This document shows positions 1 to 8,388 of a DNA stretch of 64,000 nt, piece by piece (the first letter of the stretch is position 1; each line of letters begins with the position of its first letter). The notes under the pieces were generated by a model, which saw only the letters and a program-made list of their open reading frames with translations, did not search any database and had not been told where the DNA came from. The translations under genes were made by a program, and so were the position numbers. This DNA comes from CAZSDW01 sp964605705 (lineage in GTDB: Bacteria; Fidelibacterota; UBA2242), in assembly GCA_964605705.1 (NCBI GenBank), contig CAZSDW010000013.1, positions 1 through 64,000 of the forward strand, written 5' to 3'.

Positions 1-14
1 AGAAGAAATAACCT

Positions 15-176
15 ATGATAAAAGTAATTGGCTTATCGATTGTGGTCATGCTGGTTTTTGTAGTAGTCATGACTATTGTATATTTCGGGAAAAAAGACCG
101 GCAGAAAACCGGTGGTTGCTGTGGCGGCGGCTGTTCCGCTCATGAGCATAGCGATTCCGGATGTAACTGCCAGTAA
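15..176 (+). CDS. FeoB-associated-type Cys-rich small membrane protein
   Basis: A 53-residue reading frame with one N-terminal membrane helix (about residues 4-24), a short basic stretch (KKDRQK) and a Gly/Cys/His-rich tail with five cysteines (CC, C, then C and C near the end). This layout is that of the small FeoB-associated Cys-rich membrane proteins usually encoded directly after the ferrous iron transporter feoB. An AGAAG sequence just upstream can serve as ribosome binding site. The window begins only 14 bases before the start, so feoB itself cannot be seen. The family role in ferrous iron uptake is inferred from its usual neighbour and is not proven biochemically. The call rests on layout and composition only. 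Confidence 0.6.
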   Translation: MIKVIGLSIVVMLVFVVVMTIVYFGKKDRQKTGGCCGGGCSAHEHSDSGCNCQ

Positions 177-309
177 AACTTTCTATTGATATGAGTATTT
201 AATAACTCGTAACTTAATTAGGAGAAATAAGTTAAAATTCTTGCGAGATAGTTAAATTCATTATATATTTCTGTCATAGATGAGTAATAATGAGTAATAG
301 AAGTTTATA

Positions 310-561
310 ATGGCTGATAAACAAGTAGAAGAAGTTACTCCAAATGAAGAGAGAAAACTTTTAAAAAATTTTGATAAAACACTATATGCAGAAGTGACTA
401 AACTTACATGTACAGATGAAGAATTTTACTTTGAATTTTGTACTCGGTTAGGTGGTATTTGGTCTGTCGATTCCCGAATTGTTGTCTCTCACCAACATGC
501 TATGAGAATAAAAGATAAAATTGAAGAATTAATAAATAAGCAAAAATTGAAAGAAAAATAA
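310..561 (+). CDS. DUF3467-like small protein
   Basis: An 83-residue acidic protein. Its second half carries a phenylalanine-rich strand followed by a segment reading SRIVVSHQHAMRIKDKIEE, which matches the DUF3467 pattern of a short beta region, a V-S/M-x-x-H-A motif and a C-terminal amphipathic helix. DUF3467 proteins are small and of unknown function. The stop codon abuts the start of the next gene at 562, so the two are probably co-transcribed. Codon use is AT-rich compared with the metabolic genes downstream, which suggests acquired DNA. No signal peptide or membrane segment is seen. Confidence 0.5.
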   Translation: MADKQVEEVTPNEERKLLKNFDKTLYAEVTKLTCTDEEFYFEFCTRLGGIWSVDSRIVVSHQHAMRIKDKIEELINKQKLKEK

Positions 562-1026
562 ATGTTCCCACAACTTGTCGATAATAAAGAATCCGATGCT
601 ATTTTTTGGAGCATGGGGCATAATAACTCTGAGTGGACTGAAGTGTATCAAAGATGTAGATATGTAAATACAGAAATCATTAAAAATGTTATAGTAGATT
701 CAAGCCAAGATGATTTTAATTTTTTTGATTCTATAATAAGTGGTAATAGTATACAAGCCCAATTCCAAGTGCTAAATAATGAGATTAAAAGACTTAATGA
801 TGAGATAGAAACATTAAAAACAGAACTGAATAAACAAGAAGTATTAGAACTTAGAGAAATACCTTTGGACCAAGCTCGTAATGAGATAAAAGAATGGATT
901 AAATGCCAAGAGAATAGCTGGTATTATAGTGATATCGTTGAAGAACTTGGAATTGACCTTGAGTATGTAGTAAAAATTATTGATGATTTAAATAAGGATG
1001 GTCTACGAATAATTGAGCAAGAATAA
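562..1026 (+). CDS. Hypothetical coiled-coil protein with possible C-terminal winged helix
   Basis: A 154-residue protein I do not recognise. Residues about 65-100 form a charged heptad-like coiled coil (repeated N/E/I/K/L, as in EIKRLNDEIETLK). The last 50 residues read like a small winged-helix region, with a helix, a short turn and a hydrophobic helix ending DDLNKDGLRIIEQE. It begins directly after the DUF3467-like gene with no spacer, and its 3' end overlaps the next small gene by 14 bases. The three therefore form a tight AT-rich cassette. A DNA-binding or toxin-antitoxin-like role is possible but is only a guess. Confidence 0.45.
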   Translation: MFPQLVDNKESDAIFWSMGHNNSEWTEVYQRCRYVNTEIIKNVIVDSSQDDFNFFDSIISGNSIQAQFQVLNNEIKRLNDEIETLKTELNKQEVLELREIPLDQARNEIKEWIKCQENSWYYSDIVEELGIDLEYVVKIIDDLNKDGLRIIEQE

Positions 1027-1216
1027 GATTATTTTTGGTATCAGTCAAGGTGACAAATTAATTGGTGAAAGAATTATTGTTCAAGCCCGAGAAATATCAA
1101 AACCAAGAGTGATAAATAATAGTGGAACTCATAAAGCACAACAGGTTATTGCACGTAATAACGCTATTGCAATATTGGATCGTCCTAAAAGGTTAATACT
1201 CGAAAAGAAAAAATAA
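1013..1216 (+). CDS. Small basic hypothetical protein, TTG start
   Basis: A 67-residue lysine/arginine-rich protein of unknown family. It can start only at TTG 1013 because no ATG lies in frame ahead of the conserved-looking region. It overlaps the preceding gene by 14 bases, consistent with translational coupling. The body is predicted mixed beta (KIIFGISQGDK, then GERIIVQAR) followed by a basic tail. It is the last gene of the AT-rich cassette and runs into a strong convergent hairpin. Lower confidence because it is short and has a non-ATG start. Confidence 0.4.
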   Translation: MSKNKIIFGISQGDKLIGERIIVQAREISKPRVINNSGTHKAQQVIARNNAIAILDRPKRLILEKKK

Positions 1217-1241
1217 CTATAGTTCACAAAAATATATTAAT

Positions 1242-1270
1242 CTTTGCGAAAGTTTATAACTTTAGCGAAG
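1242..1270. terminator. Bidirectional hairpin between convergent genes
   Basis: Positions 1242-1254 pair with 1258-1270 to form a 13-step stem, with one G-U wobble and one mismatch, around a TAT loop. It lies between the ends of two convergent genes (1216 on plus, 1275 on minus), where a shared terminator is expected. The plus side is followed by TTGTTT, so the U-tract is weak. Confidence 0.55.
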
Positions 1271-1274
1271 TTGT

Positions 1275-1637
1275 TTATATATCACGGTGTACGAATTTTG
1301 GTGAAAAAGCCGGCAGGCAGACTGCAATGTATTCGGCGCCTTGCGGTTCCGGGGAACTGTATTGCACCCATTCTCCAGCGTGCACGATAATTGCCTGACC
1401 AACCTTGATTTTGTCGATCTTGCTTGCGGTTTTCACCTGTAGACAGCCTTTCAGAACGACAGTATATTCATCGAATTCCGGTGTCTGTCCCGGTTCAACC
1501 CAACCCGCCGGGCTTTGCATTTTGGCAATGCTGATCGCTTTGGTTTGAGAGTTGACCCGACCGATATACTCTTCGATAATTTTGGGTTTATTCCCGGCAG
1601 CTTTGATAATAGACGGTTTTTCAATGATTGTCGGCAT
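1275..1637 (-). CDS. Small cupin-domain protein
   Basis: A 120-residue single-domain cupin. The first cupin motif is seen around EFDEYTVVLKGCLQVKT and the second around GQAIIVHAGEWVQYSSPE, together giving a double-stranded beta helix. The usual metal-binding histidines of motif 1 are largely replaced (E-F-D-E-Y instead of H-x-H), so it may bind a small molecule without metal or use acidic ligands. Overall it resembles the EutQ-like stand-alone cupins. It is the last gene of a four-gene minus-strand operon, and its start overlaps the end of the radical SAM gene by 17 bases. Substrate unknown. Confidence 0.65.
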   Translation of the reverse strand: MPTIIEKPSIIKAAGNKPKIIEEYIGRVNSQTKAISIAKMQSPAGWVEPGQTPEFDEYTVVLKGCLQVKTASKIDKIKVGQAIIVHAGEWVQYSSPEPQGAEYIAVCLPAFSPKFVHRDI

Positions 1638-2766
1638 AATAATTTCCGGTTAATTGTTTATAAACAGCACACGAACCGGTTTCCAGTATTTCCCGGATCG
1701 TTTTGGCAATGGTCGGTCCAATCCCTTTCAGATGCCGCAGATTCCATTTTATTATGGACAGTGGTTCGTCGATTTGCGAAATAACATAAGCAGCATAGCC
1801 GTAAGGTGAGCGATTGCCGGCGATTTTCAGAAAGTAATCAATATGCTCCAGAATGGCAATTACTTGATCGTTTTCATCGAGGATATCCTGAAATAAGCGG
1901 AGTGGCATCCGAATGGGAATTTTAAAACGATCGGCAATGATTTTAAATATCTGCTGGATCGCGTGGTAATATTCGCCAGACGCCTGTCCCCATTTATCCG
2001 ATTTATAAATTTGCAGATAAGAAGGTAAAAATTCCGGGTATTTGTCCTGAATGATTTCCATAAAGCTGGCTTTCTGGCGTCCCTCTTTCAGAGTCAATCC
2101 GCCGAAAATTATGAAGTCTGCGCCGGCATTGACACCTTGTTGAACGGCATTCTGAATCATGATGGGAGTATCGGTAATGAAGGGAATTACGGGCATCAGG
2201 ACCATGCCACTGGCGATGCCCTCGTTTTTAAAAAACCGGATAATTTCAAGGCGCTCTGCCGGAGCTGGAACGCCCGGCTCGAAAAGCCGGCTCAATTCAT
2301 CGTCCACCGATGAAAAACTGACACTGACGATCGCCCGGTTTTGAGTATTGATAGCTTTGATGATCTCGATGTCTCGTTTCACCAGTACCGATTTTGTTAA
2401 AATATGAACCGGATGCTTGAAGTTATGAATTAATTCCAGAACCTTTCGGGTGATTTCATATTTTTGTTCCACCGGCTGGTAGGCGTCTCCGACCCCACCA
2501 CCAAGCATAATATAACCCGGTTTCAGCGGTTTGCGTTTGCGGTCGGGATCAAGTTCCCGGCTCAGAATCTCGACGGCATTGACCTTAACCGCCACTTCAT
2601 GACCGAAATCGCCGTTCACATAATAGCTTTCCGCGCGTCCATCACAATAGCTGCAATTGTGCGTGCAGCCGCGGTAGAGGTTCATACCGTAGCGGGACAG
2701 GAACCATGAATCGATCCGTTTCGATTTGCGCAGGATGGATTTGGCGGTGATTTCAGTGATTTTCAT
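1621..2766 (-). CDS. Radical SAM protein, SPL (spore photoproduct lyase-like) family
   Basis: A 381-residue protein with a CX3CX2C cluster motif at C34, C38 and C41 (RGCTHNCSYCDGR) that should bind a [4Fe-4S] cluster and S-adenosylmethionine. A TIM-barrel-like region follows, including an ILTKS strand and a GMVLMPVIPFITDT strand. The C-terminus contains a helix-hairpin-helix-like stretch (LKGIGPTIAKTI, about residue 350), suggesting nucleic acid contact. This arrangement is typical of the SplB-like radical SAM family widespread in non-sporulating bacteria, where no substrate is established. The start overlaps the dehydrogenase stop by four bases (ATGA-type), and the 3' end overlaps the cupin. 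DNA repair or RNA modification are both possible. Confidence 0.8.
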   Translation of the reverse strand: MKITEITAKSILRKSKRIDSWFLSRYGMNLYRGCTHNCSYCDGRAESYYVNGDFGHEVAVKVNAVEILSRELDPDRKRKPLKPGYIMLGGGVGDAYQPVEQKYEITRKVLELIHNFKHPVHILTKSVLVKRDIEIIKAINTQNRAIVSVSFSSVDDELSRLFEPGVPAPAERLEIIRFFKNEGIASGMVLMPVIPFITDTPIMIQNAVQQGVNAGADFIIFGGLTLKEGRQKASFMEIIQDKYPEFLPSYLQIYKSDKWGQASGEYYHAIQQIFKIIADRFKIPIRMPLRLFQDILDENDQVIAILEHIDYFLKIAGNRSPYGYAAYVISQIDEPLSIIKWNLRHLKGIGPTIAKTIREILETGSCAVYKQLTGNYYADNH

Positions 2767-3725
2767 TGTGGATTATTTACGACATTCTCCGGTTTGCCAT
2801 TTAAAAAGGCTCGGACATTATTGATGATAACATCCATCAGGCGCTGCCGGGAAGCCGTTGTCGCCCAGGCAATATGGGGCGTGATACAGCAATTTTTCGC
2901 GGAGAGAAGCGGATTCGCCGGATCCGGCGGTTCAGTGGAAAGCACATCCAGCCCGGCGCCAGCGATCCTGTCGCTGTTCAGGGCATCAGCCAGCGCTGCG
3001 TCATCGATCACCGGTCCCCGGCTGGTATTGATCAGGAAAGCGGTTGGTTTCATTAAATCCAGTCGCTTGGTATCGACCAGTTTTTCCGTTTCCGGTGTTA
3101 ACGGGCAGTGCAACGAAATAATGTCACTTTGCCGGAAAAGTGTTTCAAGATCGGCTTGTTGATATTCTACTGGCAGACGCTCCGGTTTGCCGTGGGTATG
3201 GAATAAAATTTTCATACCGAATTCACTGCCAATCTTGGCAACTGCCTGCCCGATTTGTCCCATTCCAATAATACCCAGAGTCAGTCCGGCTAATTCGATC
3301 AGTGGAAAATTCCAGTAACAGAAATCCGTTGATGCTGCCCAGTCGCCCGACTTCACTGAATCCGAATGTTCACCGACATGGTGACACAGATTCAGAATAT
3401 GGGCAAAGACCGTCTGAGCAACGGAGCGGGTACTGTAAGCCGGAACATTGGTAACGATAATATTGTGTCGATTGGCGGCTTCAATATCGACAATATTATA
3501 GCCGGTGGCGGTGACGCCAATATATTTCAGGCGGGGTAACTTTTCAGTGATTTCAGCCGGAAAAGCAGCTTTATTCGTGATGATGATTTCTGCATTTTGG
3601 GAGCGCTCGATAATCTCTTCATCTTTACAGCGCGGATAAATTGTGCAGCTTCCCAGTTTTTCTAACGCCGCCCAGCTCAATTCGCCCGGATTGAGCGTAT
3701 AACCGTCGAGAACAACAATATTCAT
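2763..3725 (-). CDS. D-2-hydroxyacid dehydrogenase (NAD-dependent)
   Basis: A 320-residue member of the D-isomer-specific 2-hydroxyacid dehydrogenase family, which interconverts 2-oxoacids and D-2-hydroxyacids with NAD(P)H. The Rossmann dinucleotide motif GMGQIG is at residues 154-159. The catalytic arginine lies in the LINTSRGPVIDD segment, the glutamate in DVLSTEPP, and the histidine in ITPHIAWAT. Family length is normal. Closest subgroup by eye is glycerate/hydroxypyruvate dehydrogenase. A purine-rich AGGA sits about 8 bases ahead of the ATG. It lies ten bases after the acetyltransferase gene and overlaps the radical SAM gene by four bases, so one transcript is likely. Confidence 0.85.
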   Translation of the reverse strand: MNIVVLDGYTLNPGELSWAALEKLGSCTIYPRCKDEEIIERSQNAEIIITNKAAFPAEITEKLPRLKYIGVTATGYNIVDIEAANRHNIIVTNVPAYSTRSVAQTVFAHILNLCHHVGEHSDSVKSGDWAASTDFCYWNFPLIELAGLTLGIIGMGQIGQAVAKIGSEFGMKILFHTHGKPERLPVEYQQADLETLFRQSDIISLHCPLTPETEKLVDTKRLDLMKPTAFLINTSRGPVIDDAALADALNSDRIAGAGLDVLSTEPPDPANPLLSAKNCCITPHIAWATTASRQRLMDVIINNVRAFLNGKPENVVNNPQ

Positions 3726-3735
3726 TTTTTCCTGC

Positions 3736-4221
3736 TTAATTTAGAATTAACTGCCAGTAACCCACATCAATCCATTTACTGAATTTATAGCCAACTTCTT
3801 TAAAATGTCCAATCTGTTTGAACCCATATTTTTCATGCAGAGCAATACTGGCGTCATTTGGTATGGCAATCCCGCCTATGACAGCATGAATATTTTGGGC
3901 ACGAAGAAGTCTGAGTAATTCCGGATACAACTTTTTGCCGATACCCTTTCCGGTGATGGTTTTATCGAGGTAAATTGCGCTTTCTACGGAAAACTTATAG
4001 GCGCTGCGGGATTTCCACTGACAGGCATATGCAAAACCGGAAACGCAGCTATCTTTGCAATAAACCAGCCAGGGATATTTTGCAGTAACTGTTTTTATTC
4101 GATTCTGCATCTCTGATACTGTCAGTGGTTCTTCCTCAAAGGTTATCGTGGTCTTCTCGACATAATAGTTATAAATGGCACAAAGCGCCGGGGCATCTTC
4201 AATGCAAACTTTCCTGATCAT
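3736..4221 (-). CDS. GNAT acetyltransferase, phosphinothricin acetyltransferase type
   Basis: A 161-residue GNAT-fold N-acetyltransferase. The N-terminus (I-R-K/x-x-x-x-D-A-P-A-L-C-x-I-Y-N-Y-Y-V) and the phrase TTITFEEEPLT are characteristic of the PAT/YncA subgroup, which acetylates phosphinothricin-like compounds or methionine sulfoximine. The acetyl-CoA loop appears as TGKGIGKKLYPELL, followed by the I-x-G-I-A-I-P-N-D strand and HEKYGFKQIGHFKEVG. It is the promoter-proximal gene of the minus-strand operon. An AAAGGTG sequence precedes the start. The natural substrate is unknown and a detoxifying role is an inference from the family. The 290 bases up to the divergent gene at 4512 must hold both promoters, but no clear boxes were identified. 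Confidence 0.8.
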   Translation of the reverse strand: MIRKVCIEDAPALCAIYNYYVEKTTITFEEEPLTVSEMQNRIKTVTAKYPWLVYCKDSCVSGFAYACQWKSRSAYKFSVESAIYLDKTITGKGIGKKLYPELLRLLRAQNIHAVIGGIAIPNDASIALHEKYGFKQIGHFKEVGYKFSKWIDVGYWQLILN

Positions 4222-4511
4222 AATCGCACCTTTTTTGAGTATTCTCCGTTTAAATGTTAATCATTTATAGACTTCAAGGCAATCAGTAAAACATGATGAA
4301 CAGCAATTATCAGATGAGTTTATTATTCGCAAATATTTTATTTTGACTAAGTTTAAAAAGAATTATTTTGGCAGACAGGAATTGATAATGCAGAGCCAGA
4401 TGGTAAATTTATATAAGCTTTGAAGATGATTTAAATTGGTATTGAATGACCTAAACGATGAAAATAATAGTTGCTGCAAATCCGATATTGTATAAGCAGA
4501 GGAATTAACCG

Positions 4512-5546
4512 ATGAATGAATTAGAGCGCTTGCGGGCAGAAAATAAACAGTTAAAAACGAGTGTTTCCGAACAGGAAAAACTGATAAAGATCCTTCGTCG
4601 TTTTGAAGCCAGTTATCGGATTCTTTTCGATGAAGCTCCGGTGGGATATCATGAGATTGATCCCAAAGGAACGGTAATGCTGGTGAATCAAACTGAAGCG
4701 GACATGTTTGGTTATACGATTGAAGAAATGCTGGGCAAGTCAATTTTTGATTTTATTATTCCCGAGCACCGCGAGATTGCCCGCAAAGCATTTCAAGAAA
4801 AAATAGAACACTGGATGCCTTTAAAAGGATTTGAACGGACCTATGTTCGCAAAGACGGTTCTGAAATTCAGGTGTATATCACCGATCAAATTATTCGGAA
4901 TGAATGTGCCCAGACAATCGGTGTTCGGTCCACCGTTCAGCCTGTCAATAAAGATAATAGTATATCCGATGTAATTGGTTATCATGAAATAAATTGTGAA
5001 GGGATAATAACCAGGGTAAATCATGTTGAAGCCGAATTTTTAGGATATTCCGTGAAGGAAATGGTTGGACGTTCGATATTCGATTTTATGGTAGAGTCAC
5101 AGCGCAAAGATTCGATCCGGGGATTTAAAAATAAAATCAAACATGGTCAGTCCGAAGGCGGATTTGATCGGAAATATATCTGTAAAAGCGGCAAAGTAAT
5201 TCGTGTTCGCATTAATGACCGTCCGGTGTTTGATGAGCATGGAAAAATTATCGCAATTCGTTCCACAGTTCAAAATATCAATGATCTGAAACTGATCGAA
5301 GATGAACGGGAAAAGTTACTGAATGAGTTAATTTCAGCGAAGGAAAAGATCAAAATCCTGAAAGGTTTAATTCCTATCTGCGCGTCCTGTAAAAAAATCC
5401 GGAATGATGATGGCTACTGGAATGAAGTTGAAAAATATATGTCCGAGCATTCAGAGGCTGTTTTCAGTCATGGTATCTGTCCGGATTGTATGGAGGAGTT
5501 ATATCCCGAATATGTGGAATCAAGAAGAAAGGAACAAAAAGAATAA
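4512..5546 (+). CDS. Double-PAS protein with C-terminal four-Cys motif, no kinase domain
   Basis: A 344-residue cytoplasmic protein. Residues 1-33 are a leucine-rich coiled coil. Two PAS domains follow at about 35-150 and 153-262, with the similar phrases GKSIFDFIIPEHR and GRSIFDFMVESQR suggesting an internal duplication. Another coiled coil precedes a C-terminal motif with C290, C293, C323 and C326 (ICASCKKIR ... HGICPDC). That Cys tail is common at the end of PAS/GAF signalling proteins and looks like a metal-binding ribbon. There is no histidine kinase, GGDEF or EAL domain, so the protein must pass its signal through a partner. Neighbours give no firm clue to the ligand. Confidence 0.75.
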   Translation: MNELERLRAENKQLKTSVSEQEKLIKILRRFEASYRILFDEAPVGYHEIDPKGTVMLVNQTEADMFGYTIEEMLGKSIFDFIIPEHREIARKAFQEKIEHWMPLKGFERTYVRKDGSEIQVYITDQIIRNECAQTIGVRSTVQPVNKDNSISDVIGYHEINCEGIITRVNHVEAEFLGYSVKEMVGRSIFDFMVESQRKDSIRGFKNKIKHGQSEGGFDRKYICKSGKVIRVRINDRPVFDEHGKIIAIRSTVQNINDLKLIEDEREKLLNELISAKEKIKILKGLIPICASCKKIRNDDGYWNEVEKYMSEHSEAVFSHGICPDCMEELYPEYVESRRKEQKE

Positions 5547-5553
5547 ATTTACC

Positions 5554-5578
5554 CCTTTCCATAACCATCCCGGAAAGG
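5554..5578 (+). terminator. Weak hairpin after the PAS gene
   Basis: CCTTTCC at 5554-5560 pairs perfectly with GGAAAGG at 5572-5578 around an 11-base loop, just after the PAS gene stop. No T-tract follows, so it would be a weak terminator at best. The remaining bases to 5683 show no gene. Confidence 0.3.
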
Positions 5579-5682
5579 ATGTATTACCCCAAATTTCTGT
5601 CATTTTTTCTCCCTTCCGCTTATAATTTACTTGTTTTAAATTCCCTGATTATTTATACTTGGCATACCAGGTATAACCGAAT

Positions 5683-6528
5683 ATGTTTAATCGCCATTTT
5701 AATTATGCCCAGAAGAAAGTCAACAACATATTAATTTTCAACAAATCTGATTTTAATAAAGGTTTTGGATATGACATAAGTCAGATTCCACATCATGAGA
5801 TAGATGAGTACGTAAAATGTGCCATAGCAGGGATTGAAGTAAGGTCCAGTGCATTTCTAATTGAGCGTTATGAAATAGCAATGATTACTAAAACTAAAAA
5901 ATTCACACAAATTGCTTTAAAAACAAGAGATAAAATACTAACAGACTATGCAGATATTCTAGAGCACCCAGCAAGAAGAAAATATATTTCGGTTTTACAG
6001 GGGATTTCAAATGAAACATTAAGTGTCACAGATTTTATAGTTCCAGGCTGGAGTTCTACGGATAGATTAGTACAATTAAATGGTTTATTCAGAGAATTAA
6101 AAAAAGCAATAAAAGAAATCCAAAAGAGAGATTATCTTTCAATAACTCCGAAAGTTGAAGATATAAAAGTAGTTTTTAAATGGATCGAAACATTTAACGT
6201 TCCTCATTTTTATTTTCAAGTTTTCTTTGATAAAATTATCGGCATCTCATTTGAGCAAATTCTAAAAATTATTTCAAATCCCGATAATGATGGAGTAATA
6301 TTCTCAGTAGAAAAAGATACTAAAAACCAAAATAAGACAACAATTAAAATCAATTCTAAAGTTGGGATTCCAATTGCCTCCAAAGTTGATGAGCCAATGC
6401 ACAAAAGTATTCGAAAAGAAATGGATAGGGGACGCTTATTATTCTACGTAACTTTCAAAGGTGGAACAGCCTACTTAGATATTAATAATCTTAGGAATAT
6501 ATTAGGTATTCAAAACACTGATTTTTAA
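5683..6528 (+). CDS. AccI-like type II restriction endonuclease
   Basis: A 281-residue protein that resembles the AccI restriction endonuclease family, which cuts GTMKAC sites. The segment AIAGIEVRSSAFLIERYE is the recognisable N-terminal core, and the phrases LSITPKVEDIKVVFKW and HFYFQVFFDKIIGISFEQ look family-specific. It ends in the TAATG overlap with a DNA adenine methyltransferase gene, the expected partner. The ORF cannot extend upstream because a stop lies 9 bases before the ATG. It may be shorter at the N-terminus than AccI itself, so activity is uncertain. The gene is strongly AT-rich compared with the flanking metabolic genes, pointing to horizontal transfer. Specificity is inferred from family memory, not aligned. 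Confidence 0.65.
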   Translation: MFNRHFNYAQKKVNNILIFNKSDFNKGFGYDISQIPHHEIDEYVKCAIAGIEVRSSAFLIERYEIAMITKTKKFTQIALKTRDKILTDYADILEHPARRKYISVLQGISNETLSVTDFIVPGWSSTDRLVQLNGLFRELKKAIKEIQKRDYLSITPKVEDIKVVFKWIETFNVPHFYFQVFFDKIIGISFEQILKIISNPDNDGVIFSVEKDTKNQNKTTIKINSKVGIPIASKVDEPMHKSIRKEMDRGRLLFYVTFKGGTAYLDINNLRNILGIQNTDF

Positions 6529-8135
6529 TGCAGGTATTAGAAGTCAATATTACAGACAATTCAATTGAGCGTGAATACTCAAAATTCACTTCAATAGATC
6601 ATCGTAAAAAGTTTGCCCAATTTTTTACTCCATACCCTATAGCTGATTTAATGGCTAAATGGATTTTGGGAAATAACAAAATCAAATCAGTTTTAGAACC
6701 GGCTTTCGGACTTGGAGTGTTTTCACGTGTTATATTATCGTATAATAAGAATGTGAAAATTAAAGCATTTGAAATTGATAAATATATTTTTAATAAAGCA
6801 AAAAAATATTTTAGAGATAGTGATAATGTGAATTTAATCTTACAGGATTATATGTATAATGACTGGGAATATAAATATGATGGAATTATCTGTAATCCCC
6901 CATATTTTAAATTTCACGATTATGATAATAAACAAATGCTGAAGGAGATTGAAACAGAACTTAATTGTCGATTAAATGGGTTCACCAATCTTTATTCTCT
7001 TTTTCTTCTCAAATCAATATATCAATTAAATCCGAATGGACGTGCCGCTTATATTATCCCCTCTGAATTTCTTAATTCTGACTACGGTAAAACAGTAAAA
7101 TCTTATCTTATAAAAAGTAATACATTGCGTCATATAATTGTTATTGATTTTAAAGAAAACATATTTGAAGATGCTTTAACGACAGCCTCAATTATTCTTT
7201 GTTCTAATGACGGCGAATCTAAAGAAATTCAATTTACCAATGTTAAATCTTTGACTGACTTGAAAAAAATTCAGCATCTGATAGATATTTATCCTACAGT
7301 ATCAGGAGATAATCAAACAATCCATATTTCACAGCTTGATCCGAAAATTAAATGGCGTACTTATTATCAAGAACAAAACTCATTAAAATATAAAAATCTT
7401 GTTCCTTTTGCCAATTTTGGAAAAGTTGTTCGTGGTATCGCTACAGGAGCGAATGATTATTTTTCATTTAACAAATCTAAAGCAGAGGAATTTTCAATTC
7501 CTGAAAAATATTTACTGCCTTGCATATGCAAGGCAAATGATGTAAAAAAACCATTCTTTACATATTATGAATTTGAAAGATTAAAAGAAGTCAATAGACC
7601 AATCTTTCTTTTAAATGTTATTGACACAAAAAATGATAGTGTTAAAAGATATTTGCATAAAGGTGTTGTTGAAGAAATAGATAAAAAATATTTGACTTCT
7701 CATAGGTATCCTTGGTATTCTTTAGAAAACAGACCCCCTGCGCCAATTTGGGTATCTGTATTTAGTAGAAGTGGATTAAAATTTATTCGCAATGAAGCTA
7801 ACATTTCAAATCTTACGACATTTCATTGTATGTATATAATGAAGTCAGAACTATTTCCTATCGTTAAAATAGACCTTTTATTCGCTTATCTTTTAACTAG
7901 TGTCGCTAAACAGTTATTCGAAGATAATAGACGGGAATATGGTAATGGTTTACAGAAGTATGAACCGAATGATATAAATAAAGCTGAAGTGCTTGATTTA
8001 GTACAATTAGATAATAAAACAGTGAACAGGATATTAGAACTCTATAAACTTTACAGACAATCGATGATTGATGAGAAACCAGATGAAAAATATATAAATC
8101 AAATAAACGAAATATTTATTAAAAAATATACATAA
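6528..8135 (+). CDS. N6-adenine DNA methyltransferase of the restriction-modification pair
   Basis: A 535-residue class I SAM-dependent DNA methyltransferase. The N-terminal QFFTPYPIADLMAKW helix is typical of gamma-type N6-adenine enzymes. The SAM-binding loop is LEPAFGLGVF (about 56-65), the acidic residue after strand 2 is in FEIDKY, and the catalytic motif NPPY is at 123-126. The C-terminal 300 residues form the target recognition region, with no separate specificity subunit nearby. Its start overlaps the endonuclease stop by one base, giving translational coupling. It should protect host DNA from the AccI-like nuclease. Base composition is very AT-rich, like its partner, and ends abruptly before the regulator gene at 8389. 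Confidence 0.85.
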   Translation: MQVLEVNITDNSIEREYSKFTSIDHRKKFAQFFTPYPIADLMAKWILGNNKIKSVLEPAFGLGVFSRVILSYNKNVKIKAFEIDKYIFNKAKKYFRDSDNVNLILQDYMYNDWEYKYDGIICNPPYFKFHDYDNKQMLKEIETELNCRLNGFTNLYSLFLLKSIYQLNPNGRAAYIIPSEFLNSDYGKTVKSYLIKSNTLRHIIVIDFKENIFEDALTTASIILCSNDGESKEIQFTNVKSLTDLKKIQHLIDIYPTVSGDNQTIHISQLDPKIKWRTYYQEQNSLKYKNLVPFANFGKVVRGIATGANDYFSFNKSKAEEFSIPEKYLLPCICKANDVKKPFFTYYEFERLKEVNRPIFLLNVIDTKNDSVKRYLHKGVVEEIDKKYLTSHRYPWYSLENRPPAPIWVSVFSRSGLKFIRNEANISNLTTFHCMYIMKSELFPIVKIDLLFAYLLTSVAKQLFEDNRREYGNGLQKYEPNDINKAEVLDLVQLDNKTVNRILELYKLYRQSMIDEKPDEKYINQINEIFIKKYT

Positions 8136-8388
8136 ACTGTCATATGTGATCCCATGAATTTTCATATTGGTCAAATATATAAAAATGGATATATTTTTTC
8201 ACTCATTGTATTTAAAATTAAAGAGATAATGATAAATTCAAACTTTTTATACTTAATAAATTTGTGTTTTACTTGGCAAAAATTATCTCAAAATCGATTA
8301 CAAATAACGACATTCTAGCTAATTTTTATTCGGCTTTTTGCATGAGACCTGGCAGAGATAATAGAGAATTTTTCAGTAGGAGTGAAAC
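8136..8388. other. AT-rich intergenic region ahead of the uronate operon
   Basis: These 253 bases join the AT-rich restriction-modification island to the pectin locus and should contain the promoter of the regulator gene. No convincing -35/-10 pair was found. An 8-base palindrome AATCGATT lies at 8292-8299. AGGAG at 8378-8382 is the ribosome binding site of the GTG start at 8389. Confidence 0.4.

Noticed and set aside
5486..5682. Open frame overlapping the end of the PAS gene as a lost N-terminus of the endonuclease
   Set aside because: Its translation lacks any resemblance to a nuclease and reads like out-of-frame sequence of the PAS gene and spacer.
8292..8299. AATCGATT palindrome as an operator of the GntR/LacI regulator
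   Set aside because: Eight-base palindromes are common in AT-rich DNA, and no second copy was seen near the operon.
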